Source: Lingula anatina (Eukaryota; Brachiopoda; Lingulata; Lingulida; Lingulidae). From it: a stretch of 64,000 bases of DNA. The position numbers and the translations under genes were made by a program. The notes below the pieces were generated by a model. The model saw only the letters and a list, made by a program, of their open reading frames with translations, ran no database searches and was not told the origin of the DNA. Location: assembly GCF_001039355.2 (NCBI RefSeq), contig NW_019775436.1, positions 873,242 through 937,241 of the forward strand. Direction: 5' to 3'. Positions 1 to 10,987 of this stretch are shown piece by piece. How positions within the stretch are numbered: the first letter of the stretch is position 1; the number at the start of each line of letters is the position of its first letter.

Positions 1-40
<40 letters not shown>
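1..40. repeat. (AC)n microsatellite
   Basis: Uninterrupted AC dinucleotides run from the window edge to base 40. It is the allelic counterpart of the AC run at 6215-6256, and the true left end lies outside the window. Confidence 0.95.
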
Positions 41-42
<2 letters not shown>

Positions 43-196
43 GGTCATTAGATATACCATCCGATAAGACCACTGTCCAGCTTACAAGACTGACATCTTA
101 AACACACACAAACAACAGCGATGTCAGTTTGTCTCTACATATCTTACAAGAGGACAAGTGGCACCCCTGTAGACATTGTGGAGTGGTTTTCACTTT

Positions 197-601
197 GAGC
201 ACATTCAGAACACCAGACTAAGGGATCCGTGGATCAAGTATATGGTGCCTCACTTAAAAGTTTGTTGCTTAATTCCCAATTAGACACTGAATAGATTGAT
301 CTCGGGGATTATGCAACAAGTATTCAAGTGAGTTGGCCATATTTGATATGCGGATCTGTTAGACCCCATTTCCAGAGATTAGATCGATCTACTTTAGATC
401 GACCTAACTCCCTGGGGGTTCACGCTAAATAGCTGTCAGCCGGGCGGACACGAAAGTTAATTACCCCCTTACAGCTTGTAGTAGGCGGGACGGACATTTA
501 AGCCGGATTATCTGACAGTAATCTAGTGAGACTCCCCGCGGGGATAGATCGATCTAAAAGCTCTGGGAATACAGCCTTAGTCCACTGTTCTGAATGCGCT
601 C
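197..601. mobile_element. Family C MITE, interrupted by a family B MITE
   Basis: The left end GAGCACATTCAGAACA and the right end TGTTCTGAATGCGCTC are imperfect inverted repeats, flanked by TTT on both sides (194-196 and 602-604), a plausible 3-bp target duplication. No coding capacity is present, so this is a nonautonomous element. A family B element (362-577) sits inside it. The allele at 6413-6777 has the same outer element with a different insert. Confidence 0.7.
362..577. mobile_element. Family B MITE (copy 1)
   Basis: A foldback element bounded by TA dinucleotides (360-361 and 578-579). The ends ACCCCATTTCC and GGGAATACAGCC are imperfect inverted repeats, with TAGATCGATC-type motifs just inside both ends. 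It shares the internal CTCCCTGGGGGTTCACGC and TAATTACCCCCTTACAGC blocks with seven other copies. It is absent from the allele at 6413-6777. There is no open frame. Confidence 0.8.
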
Positions 602-3600
602 TTTGAATACTTAACGGTCAAATCATCCCTGGATGTCCACCTGTCATAACCAACATCTGAGGCACTAAAACATCGAATTAAAATGCCACTTGACCCAGGA
701 TATTTTGACTCTTATCAGACTTTGTGTTTTATTGTCCCGATTAATCTTCTGTCATTTATAGTGCAGGTTTCCTATTTTTGGTAGACATTGGGTGGTATGA
801 AAGGAAGTTCGGACACAAGATAGAAGTTTGTTTTTTTTTCTCATAAACTGGCTTCCAGTATGGAGAAAGATAATATAAAGTAATAAAAAAGCAAACCAGT
901 AGGCATGCTTATGTTTATGGAGAGTCCGTTTAAGATGGAAGTTTGCTTTATTGACTACAAAACTAAGCAGAGCATGCACAAGCATGCACGAACACAAACA
1001 CGTCCACCCACACACATGCTCATACACCCACACGGAACTTAACCAGAGCAAAATTTTATAACTTTTTAATCTCCTGAGTATCAACTACGATATGATAAAA
1101 TTTCAATAATGTCGTCAAGAATCCAGACATCATGCATTGACCAGTGTATATTAAGTAGCCAGCAGGAGCATAAAAGTGGTGCCCAGTTTCATCGACTATG
1201 AAGTGAACTCTTCTCACATATTACAAAGAAAAAGAAACAAAAAATACCCATGCGCTTTATAAGAGCATGACCCATAATCACGCCTCCTCACTGAGGAATA
1301 GATTTGGGCTCATTTGTTTTATCAGAGATGGAGACTTTAGAATACTGGGTAAATATTGATACTTGATAAAATTCACCAGCAAGATGAGGAAGGCCGTGGT
1401 AGTGGAAATTTATCCTCTGTTTGTTGTGTTACTTAATAAAATTGACGGAATTGGTGAATTAGATTATGCACTGAATTCCATTTGTTTGTATGTTTTAATG
1501 ATTTGTAACTGTATTAACACTTATTTATAGGGAAATTGCTTGCAAATGTGATTTCAGATGTGTTCATACACATGTGTTCTTTACAGTTGAAGAGATTGAA
1601 TTATCTCTCTAATTATCTCTCTTCTTCTTCTCCTCTCTCTCTCTTTCTCTCTCTCTCTGCTTGTGTGGGTGCATGTTTATAGTATTAAAACTGAAAATGC
1701 CATCCAAATCCTATGCCACAAACACGTCTGATTTTCGACAATTTTGATTGCACATTGCACAATCACATTCTTGGTAATGGATTCTTGATATCACGATTAA
1801 TACATATTTGATATAATCTATGATAATTCTGAACCAGACTCCACCTGGCAAAACATACACACCTTGATCTATCTTCAACTACTCTGTTGTATTCCCTTTT
1901 AATCCAATTTGCCAAGAAAAGCCACAAATCAGTCAGAGGCAGGGGATTACCTGTATATGTCTAGATTAATGTTAAGATTAAGCCCATTAAAGAGAGTTTA
2001 ACTCTCAGAAGAAAAAAGGGTGCTCACGCTACCTTGATGTACAGTGTTTTAAACAAAGGTGTATCGTTTTTTGTTCATATTGGTATTTGAAGAAAAATTT
2101 TTTTTAAAAATGCAGAGACTTTGTTTGCAGGGTAGAGGATGGGAGTTGTATGGACTAGTTATCAGTAGCACGTTATGAAGATTTCCCTGGCCGTTGTAAG
2201 GTGAAGATAGTGCTTGTTAACAGCTAGGTACTTAAGCATCAGCCTTTTGAAGTGTAAGACACCTGATACATATCCGTATGTGCGTGGGTGGTAATCTGCA
2301 GTAGACATCTTTTTGCAGACATCTCTTCCACACCCGTGTTACGTAAAATTTACCCACTTTGTGTAATATTAAATTTGGTCATTATATTTTACCTTGTTTT
2401 CAGACTGTTCTGTAATTCCCTTGAACATAAAGTGCTGTAAGGAAAGAGAATATTTCCAAATTAAGATGTGCAAGTTGCTTGACAGGATTTTTATAATGAT
2501 AAAAATACTATAGAGTTATGTTTTTATGAAAAAAATAATAATGGTTGAGGCATGATTATATCCTGCATGGTCTTGGCTAAGAAATATTGGAAGCTTTGAT
2601 TCAAGTCTGGAGAGGGTATAATCAGCCTGTGACTGAAGGACTGAGATAGCTTTATTGAAGAGTCTCCTAGGCCTAGTCAAGACCCCTTATAATCATAAAA
2701 CAGAGAATATAGTGGAAACCCAGCCCAGGGTTAAACTTTCCCTCAGGTTATGTACACAAAACAAAATAATAAATAACATCAATAAAATTCCAGGCTAAAT
2801 ACCTCACAAACAAAGTAAAACAAACAAAGCTGTATCAAATTTGTTTCCAGTTCATATAAGGTCTATTTCCTCTTGAAACAGCCCTTGATAATTTTGTTAA
2901 AATCCCTTTTGACTAATACCGACAGAAATCCTGGGACGGTTTACAGTAATAATGTGTGTGTATTTTGGAAGGATATTATAAACAATTTTTGCAAATGTTT
3001 TCTCGAGGCGGTGTGCATCAAAAAGTTCAATTTACATTATGGATTCTGTGGGAGCAATGCATTTAAGCAGCAAAGGACCCAAGGAAAAGGTTAGGGTTGC
3101 AGATTGAGATTAGAAACTAAATTCTCACAGCTCTAATTCCATTAAGCTCACAAACAAAAATAATCATGTACTATAGGTTGCAGTGCATTGCTGTCTTCTG
3201 CAATGCGCTGCTAAGCAATCAACATATGACTGATTGCTATCCACGTTTTTTTAACCTGTCTATAGTTTACTAAACCATAAGCCTTTCAAAGTGTTACACT
3301 TCTTATTCGAGCCTAATATTGATGTATTGTTAAACCTAGGACTTGAATTAAGCCAATATCACTTAATTTTATCAAATATACTTTATTTGGCTAAAAAAGA
3401 TGATAAATGCATGAATAAATAAAAATACAGAAAGAAAAACAAGACAAAAATGCTAGTTATTAATTGATTCATTAATGATAGCCCTTTGATTCAAGGAAGA
3501 CTTTTTTTTAGCTGCTCAGGTGTTTTAGGAGTCCTCACATGGCTAAATGGTCTAATTCTGGATTTACAATGTCTCAGGCATACCTGGCTTTGGGACTCTT

Positions 3601-4248
3601 TGTTGTTACCAGAGGATAGTAAGGCAGATTTGAGGAAAATGTGGCTATTCAGCCTTGGGTTTTACTGGATAGACATCAGGCTGTTGAAGATGATGACACA
3701 GGTCATTCAGTAAAATGTTCAGTCAGATCACTACTGATACCTCACATGTACCAGTTGCCTGCTGGGAAAATTCCAATGTGAAGACGAAGGTGCTTGTGAA
3801 AAGTATGCTAAAACTCTACAAGATACAATAAAAGTGGAGGGCTTCAAAGATGTACAGACAGTTCTTCACATTCCTATTGAGAAGTGCTCATGATTCTTTT
3901 TTTTTTCTGTTATGTTGGGGCCAGGCCGTAAATGTCAGTCTTTGTTTTACAGGGCATGGATGAATAATTGCAGATGTGTATTAGAAAAAAATACAATATA
4001 TTTTGTATAAAGAAAGCATGTCACATACACTTATTGCTCAGTGTTTGAAAAAATTAAACTTCTTAAGATCTCAAGTTAGGAGAAAGTTGTTTATAGTCAT
4101 GAAACTGATTGCTTTTGTCATGTTTTTCTAAAATTGCTGGTACCCTCCAGTTTTCTGTATTCCAGTCCTTGTTATAGTTCATATCAGTGCACAGAAAAAA
4201 AACAATGACCCTTACAAAAGGGCTTATTTAATGTCCATACATTGATTT
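602..4248. other. Noncoding stretch with CT microsatellite
   Basis: AT-rich sequence with no supportable exon or RNA gene. It contains an imperfect CT run at about 1619-1658 and A/T homopolymers. The allelic stretch 6778-10449 carries the same short open frames with amino acid changes and indels, which argues against coding function. Confidence 0.7.
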
Positions 4249-4647
4249 TTATGCATTTGATTCACCAGAAAAAAAGACAAGTTCTCCACAATGTCAGTCT
4301 TGAAAAAGAGCTATATCTACTTTCAAATTTTCCACAGGCACAATTATCAAAACTTCATGCTGCAAGAAGAAAAATTTCACAGACATTTGTGCACTTATAT
4401 AGTGACCCTTTTCTATAATGAGACAAAAAAAGGTGAAATAAAAAGGCAAGAATTTTCCTCTCTTGTCTGTAATTTCCTCCATTCCTCGTCTTAAAAATAT
4501 CCTCCTGTGACCCGTTTCAAAGTCGAAGCCATTCAATAAGGCCACGCGGTGTCATATAACTGAGGATGACATATCCCAATGGATCAGGTGGGATTAAAAT
4601 CAAATTAAATTAAGAAATGAATAGCCTCATTTATTGAGAAGTGGGCT
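4249..4647. other. Block identical between two alleles (about 400 bp)
   Basis: No difference is seen by eye between this stretch and 10450-10848, although flanking sequence shows substitutions and indels. Both strands contain short open frames (67 codons on +, 83 on -) that overlap each other. Neither has a recognisable domain or splice context. It could be a constrained noncoding element or simply a recently shared haplotype tract. Confidence 0.4.
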
Positions 4648-4788
4648 TTAATCCTATCTATTTTAAGTCAATTGATCAATATATATCTTCGACTGTGGTG
4701 TTGATAACAGTAGATATTTATGCCTGTACATGTATGGGAAGCAGTTCTTTGAGACCATTTTAACCAAATCTGCTTGAAGTTTAGTTCG

Positions 4789-4789
4789 N
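4789..4789. other. Single-N contig join
   Basis: An isolated ambiguous base. Sequence to the left is repeated at about 6217-10987. Sequence to the right starts abruptly inside a family A repeat. It is interpreted as a scaffold join. Confidence 0.85.
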
Positions 4790-4900
4790 CGTTCTGGAGA
4801 AAGGGCCACTCTGGGTACAATTTGATATAGGTTTCATGGTAAAGGATCCACTTTTTCAGAAAAAGACCCCCCCCCTTTGAAATTGCTGGTTATGGGCCTG
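4790..4900. mobile_element. Family A MITE, 5'-truncated by contig start
   Basis: Contains the family A interior (CACTTTTTCAGAAAAAGA followed by a C run, then TTTGAAATTGCTGG) and the right end TTATGGGCCTG. The left half is missing because the contig begins here. Confidence 0.75.
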
Positions 4901-6209
4901 TCATAGCAGTCCATAAGCTGAAATAAATAAAAAGAAATTAGCCTGAGAAGTTTCTGGCTATAAAATGGAAACAATATTCCATTTGCTGGAACTGCTCTTG
5001 GTTTATTATATGTGAATGTTGATGAAAAGTTTGACCAAAGAGACACATTTTTGGGAGAAAGCTATTTTGCAAAACAGGCCTCGGAGGTAAAATGATGAGT
5101 GTCCACTTCATCTTGTCAAGGGTCCGATAATTAGTGTATTATGACCTGTCCAGTGTGATAAGTGGACTGTAAGACACACGGATTATGATAAGCAGTGTGG
5201 TATCACAGAATGGGGTTACGGTAATTGCTCAAAAATTTTATATACCGTTTATTCCAGTTATATTTTTATTTTGACGGCTGTTTTTTTTTACTTCATTGGT
5301 TAAAGAATTATAAAGAATCAGATGTATAGATAAGAAGAGGAAATTTAATTTACCACAATTTGCTTTTCCAAATGTCCTGATCAAACTTCTAGGAATTACT
5401 AGTATGTACAAAAGGTTATTTTAAGGAGAGCAGCAAATAATTTTTTTGTTTGTTACAAAGTAAGAAATAAATATGACAAGGAAGAAAGTAAAACGAGTCT
5501 AGGGGAGGAGATGTCATAATATGTGTGGTCTGTCAGTTGCTTCAGTGTAATAAATGACTAATTAATCTATCATTTTCTATGCATTATCTAATAGTACAAT
5601 ATTTGAGAGGAAGGATCAGAGACATCATGACAGTAAAATGTCATTTGAGAATGGCCCCAATACACATAATCAGGAACATAATCTTAGAGAAGAAAGACAT
5701 TAATCACACAATGTAACATTTTAGAAAATTGTGATCTTTATTTGATGATTGTGTGCTGAGAAGTTGATGGGTCATTTCAGAGTGGTGTGGTACTGTTATT
5801 GTGTAATAGTAATTGTAGACCATGCCGAGGATTCACTGCAAAGTTGTGTGATGTGGATAAGAGGACACCTTGATGTCACTGAAATAGAGACAATAATTAC
5901 ATGTAGTTGTACCTATCATGCATCAGTGGGTTCTGGAATGGTGGTACTTTTGGAACAGTGGAGAGAGAAACATGTAATTTTCTTGTCCATCTTTTACCTT
6001 CTGTATAAAGGTTATGGTGGAGGGTTGGGGTTGACAGGTTCTGCTTTGTTTAGTCTTCCTTCATGAGAAGTTATGTTTGTCTATGCATGCATATACACAT
6101 GCATTATACACATGATTTGAATGCATGCATTTTTAATGCCAAATGTGCTGTATATGCAAATGCAGGCATGTGTGTACACACGCATGCACATACATGATTG
6201 CATACACAC

Positions 6210-6214
<5 letters not shown>
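4901..6214. other. Noncoding stretch before the AC run
   Basis: No gene seen. A 105-codon frame at 5749-6066 has no domain and low complexity of evidence. From about 6081 to 6214 the sequence is rich in alternating purine-pyrimidine (repeated ATGCATGCA and ACACATGCA motifs) leading into the AC microsatellite. If contig 1 is allelic, its sequence left of this window should match this stretch. Confidence 0.6.

Positions 6215-6256
<42 letters not shown>
6215..6256. repeat. (AC)n microsatellite
   Basis: A pure AC run of about 21 units and the allelic counterpart of 1-40. Together with the alternating purine-pyrimidine sequence upstream, it forms a stretch of about 180 bp. Confidence 0.95.
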
Positions 6257-6258
<2 letters not shown>

Positions 6259-6412
6259 GGTCATTAGATATACCATCCGATAAGACCACTGTCCAGCTTA
6301 CAAGACTGACATCTTAAACACACACAAACAACAGCGATGTCAGTTTGTCTCTACATATCTTACAAGAGGACAAGTGGCACCCCTGTAGACATTGTGGAGT
6401 GGTTTTCACTTT

Positions 6413-6777
6413 GAGCACATTCAGAACACCAGACTAAGGGATCCGTGGATCAAGTATATGGTGCCTCACTTAAAAGTTTGTTGCTTAATTCCTGATTAGA
6501 CGCTGAATAGACTCCCCTCAGGGATTACGCAATAAGCATTCAAGTCAGACGGCTATATTTGATCCACTGGTCTGTTTGGCTGCATTCAGAACAGTGGACT
6601 AACTAGTCCATGGGTCAAATATGGTGCCCACTAAAAAAGCTTGCCATCTAATCTGCTAATAAGCACTGACTAGATTCTCCATGGGGAAGTATTTAAGTGG
6701 GACGGCCATATTTGACCCTTGGACTAGCTTGTCCACTGTTCTGAATGCGGCCTTAGTCTGCTGTTAAGAATGTGCTC
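6413..6777. mobile_element. Family C MITE with a nested family C element
   Basis: The outer ends GAGCACATTCAGAACACC and TGTTAAGAATGTGCTC are flanked by TTT at 6410-6412 and 6778-6780. A second family C element is inserted inside at about 6578-6752. This is the allelic counterpart of 197-601, where a family B element occupies the same interior position. Confidence 0.7.
6578..6752. mobile_element. Nested family C MITE
   Basis: The ends GCATTCAGAACAGTGGAC and GTCCACTGTTCTGAATGC are perfect inverted repeats. They enclose about 140 bp that includes two inverted copies of a CATATTTGACCC-like motif. It is inserted between GGTCTGTT and TTAGTCTG of the outer element. No coding content. Confidence 0.75.
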
Positions 6778-7832
6778 TTTGAATACTTAACAATCAACTC
6801 ATCCCTGGATGTCCACCTATCATAACCAACATCTGAGGCACTAAAACATCGAATTAAAATGCCACTTGACCCAGGATATTTTGACTCTTATCAGACTTTG
6901 TTTTATTGTCCCGATTAATCTTCTGTAATTTAGAGTGCAGATTTCCTATTTTTGGTAGACATTGGGTGGTATGAAAGGAAGTTTGGACACAAGATAGAAG
7001 TTTGTTTTTTTTTTTTTCTCATAAACTGGCTTCCAGTATGGAGAAAGATAATATAAAGTAATAAAAAAGCAAACCAGTAGGCATGGTTATGTTTATGGAG
7101 AGTTCGTTTAAGATGGAAGTTTGCTTTATTGACTACAAAACTAAGCAGAGCATGCACAAGCATGCACGAACACAAACACGTCCAGGCACAAACACATTCA
7201 CCCACACACATGCTCATACACACACATGGAACTTAACCAGAGCAAAATTTTATAACTTTTTAATCTCCTGAGTATCAACTACGATATGATAAAAATTTCA
7301 ATAATATCGTCAAGAATCCAGACATCATGCATTGACCAGTATATATTAAGTAGCCAGCAAGAGCATAGAAGCAGTGCTAGTTTCATCAACTGTGAAGTGA
7401 ACTCTTCTCACATATTACAAAGAAAAAGAAACAAAAAATACCCATGTGCTTTATAAGAGCATGACCCATAATCACGCCTCCTCACTGGGGAATAGATTTG
7501 GGCTGGTTTGTTTTATCAAAGATGGAGACTTCAGAATACTGGGTAAATATTGATACTTGATAAAATTCACCAGCAAGATGAGGAAGGCCGTGGTAGTGGA
7601 AATTTATCCTCTGTTTGTTGTGTTACTTAATAAATTGACGGAATTGGTGAATTAGATTATGCACTAAATTCCATTTGTTTGTATGTTTTAATGATTTGTA
7701 ACTGTATTACTGTATTAACACTTATTTATAGGGAAATTGCTTGCAAATGTGATTTCAGATGTGTTCATACACATATGTGCTTTACAGTTAAAGAGATTGA
7801 ATTATCTCTCTAATTATCTCTCTTCTTCTTCT

Positions 7833-7867
<35 letters not shown>

Positions 7868-10800
7868 TGCGTGTTTGTGTGTGTGTGTGTTTATAGTATT
7901 AAAACTGAAAATGCCATCCAAAACCTATGCCACAAACATGGCTGATTTTTGACAATTTTAATTGCACATTAGCACAGTAACATTCTTGGTAATAGATTCT
8001 TGATATCACGATTAATACATATTTGATATAATCTATGATAATTCTGAACCAGACTCCACCTGGCAAAACATACCTTGATCTATCTTCAACTACTCTGTTG
8101 TATTCCCTTTTAATCCAATTTGCCAAGAAAGCCACAAATCAGTCAGAGGCAGGGGATTACCTGTATATGTCTAGATTAATGTTAAGATTAAGCCCATTAA
8201 AGAGAGTTTAACTCTCAGAAGAAAAAAGGGTGCTCACGCTACCTTGATGTACAGTGTTTTAAACAAAGGTGTATCGTTTTTTGTTCATATTGGTATTTGA
8301 AGAAAAATTTTTTTTAAAAATGCAGAGACTTTGTTTGCAGGGGAGAGGATGGGAGTTGTATGGACTAGTAATCAGTAGCACGTTATGAAGATTTCCCTGG
8401 CCGTTGTAAGGTGAAGATTGTGCTTGTTTACAGCTAGGTACTTAAGCATCAGCCTTTTGAATCGAAGACACCTGATACATATCCGTATGTGCGTGGGTGG
8501 TAATCTGCAGTAGACATCTTTTTGCAGACATCTCTTCCACACCCGTGTTACGTAAAATTTACCCACTTTGTGTAATATTAAATTTGGTCATTATATTTTA
8601 CCTTGTTTTCAGACTGTTCTGTAATTCCCTTGAACATAAAGTGCTGTAAGGAAAGAGAATATTTCCAAATTAAGATGTGCAAGTTGCATGACAGGATTTT
8701 TATAATGATAAAAACACTATAAATTATGAATTTATGAAAAAAAAAATAATGGTTGAGGCATGATAATATCATGCAGTGGTCTTAGCTAAAGAATATAGGA
8801 AGCCTTGATTCAAGTCTGGAAGGGGTATGATCAGTCTGTGACTGAAGGACTGAGATAGCTTTATTGAAGCATCTCCTAGGTCGAGTCAAGACCCCTTGAA
8901 ATCATAAAACAGAGAATATAGTGGAAACCCAGCCCTTGGTTAAACTTTCCCTCAGGTTATGTACACAAAACAAAATAATAAATAACATCAATAAAATTCC
9001 AGGCTAAATACCTCACAAACAAAGTAAAACAAACAAAGCTGTATCAAATTTGTTTCCAGTTCATATAAGGTCTATTTCCTCTTGAAACAGCCCTTGATAA
9101 TTTTGTTAAAATCCCTTTTGACTGAAACCGACAGAAATCCTGGGACGGTTTACAGTAATAATGTGTGTGTATTTTGGAAGGATATTATAAACAATTTTTG
9201 CAAATGTTTTCTCGAGGCGGTGTGCATCAAAAAGTTCAATTTACATTATGGATTCTGTGGGAGCAATGCATTTAAGCAGCAAAAGACCCAAGGAAAAGGT
9301 TAGGGTTGCAGATTGAGATTAGAGACCAAATTCTCACAGCTCTAATTCCAATATACTCACAAACAAAAATAATCATGTAGGTTGCAATGCATTGCTGTCT
9401 TCTGCAATGCGCTGCTAAGCAATCAACATATGACTGATTGCTAGCCACGTTTTTTTAACCTGTCTATAGCTTACTAAACCATAAGCCTTTCAAAGTGTTA
9501 CTCTTCTTATTCGAGCCTGATGTTGACGTGCTGTTAAACCTAGGACTTGAATTAAGCCAACATCACTTAATTTTATCAAATATACTTTATTTGGCTAAAA
9601 AAGATGATAAATGCATGAATAAATGAAAATGCAGAAAGAAAAACAAGATAAAAATGCTAGTTATTAATTGATTCATTAATGATAGCCCTTTGATTCAAGG
9701 AAGACTTTTTTTTAGCTGCTCAGGTGTTTTAGGAGTCCTCACATGGCTAAATGGTCTAATTCTGGATTTACAATGTCTCAGGCATACCTGGCTTTGGGAC
9801 TCTTTGTTGTTACCAGAGGGTAAGGCAGATTTGAGGAAAATGTGGCTATTCAGCCTTGGGTTTTACTGGATAGACATCAGGCTGTTGAAGATGATGACAC
9901 AGGTCATTCAGTAAAATGTTCAGTCAGATCACTACTGATACCTCACATGTACCAGTTGCCTGCTGGGAAAATTCCAATGTGAAGACGAAGGTGCTTGTGA
10001 AAAGTATGCTAAAACTCTACAAGATACAATAAAAGTGGAGGGCTTCAAAGATGTACAGACAGTTCTTCACATTCCTGTTGAGAATTGCTCATAATTCATG
10101 TTTTTTTTTCTGTTATGTTGGGGCCAGGCCATAAAAGTCAGTCTTTGTTTTACAGTGCATGGATGAATAATTGCAGATGTGTATTAGAAAAAAATACAAT
10201 ATATTTTGTATAAAGAAAGCATGTCACATACACTTATTGCTCAGTGTTTGAAAAAATTAAACTTCTTAAGATCTCAAGTTAGGAGAAAGTTGTTTATAGT
10301 CATGAAACTGATTGCTTTTGTCATGTTTTTCTAAAATTGCTGGTACCCTCCAGTTTTCTGTATTCCAGTCCTTGTTATAGTTCATTTCAGTGCACAGAAA
10401 AAACAATGACCCTTACAAAAGGGCTTATATAATGTCCATACATTGATATTTATGCATTTGATTCACCAGAAAAAAAGACAAGTTCTCCACAATGTCAGTC
10501 TTGAAAAAGAGCTATATCTACTTTCAAATTTTCCACAGGCACAATTATCAAAACTTCATGCTGCAAGAAGAAAAATTTCACAGACATTTGTGCACTTATA
10601 TAGTGACCCTTTTCTATAATGAGACAAAAAAAGGTGAAATAAAAAGGCAAGAATTTTCCTCTCTTGTCTGTAATTTCCTCCATTCCTCGTCTTAAAAATA
10701 TCCTCCTGTGACCCGTTTCAAAGTCGAAGCCATTCAATAAGGCCACGCGGTGTCATATAACTGAGGATGACATATCCCAATGGATCAGGTGGGATTAAAA

Positions 10801-10987
10801 TCAAATTAAATTAAGAAATGAATAGCCTCATTTATTGAGAAGTGGGCTCTAATCCTATCTATTTTAAGTCAATTGATCAATATATATCTTCGACTGTGGT
10901 GTTGATAACAGTAGATATTTATGCCTGTACGTGTATGAGAAGCAGTTCTTTGAGACCATTTTAACCAAATCTGCTTGAAGTTTAGTT
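6778..10987. other. Allelic partner of 602-4786; noncoding
   Basis: Repeats the content of 602-4786 with substitutions and indels. It includes a CTT/CT run (about 7819-7864) directly followed by a GT run (to about 7892). No exon, tRNA or other gene is supported. Confidence 0.7.

Larger units (their letters stand above)
1..4788. other. End of contig 1; allelic copy of about 6217-10987
   Basis: From the end of the CA run (base 41) to base 4786, this block matches 6257-10987 base for base apart from scattered substitutions, small indels and one transposon difference near 362-577. It stops at the single N at 4789, while the partner continues into new sequence at 10988. Open frames are short and are shared with the partner without coding-style conservation. 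I see no gene. A contig end carrying the alternative haplotype explains it better than a tandem duplication. Confidence 0.8.

Noticed and set aside
2873-3094. 73-codon frame shared with 9082-9303
   Set aside because: Shared because the region is an allelic copy. It has replacing changes, no domain and no splice signals.
5749-6066. 105-codon frame
   Set aside because: No domain, no splice context, and it ends in the alternating purine-pyrimidine region.
1-10987. Biological 6.2-kb tandem duplication
   Set aside because: The join coincides with an N, and the copies differ like alleles. An unmerged contig overlap explains it more simply.
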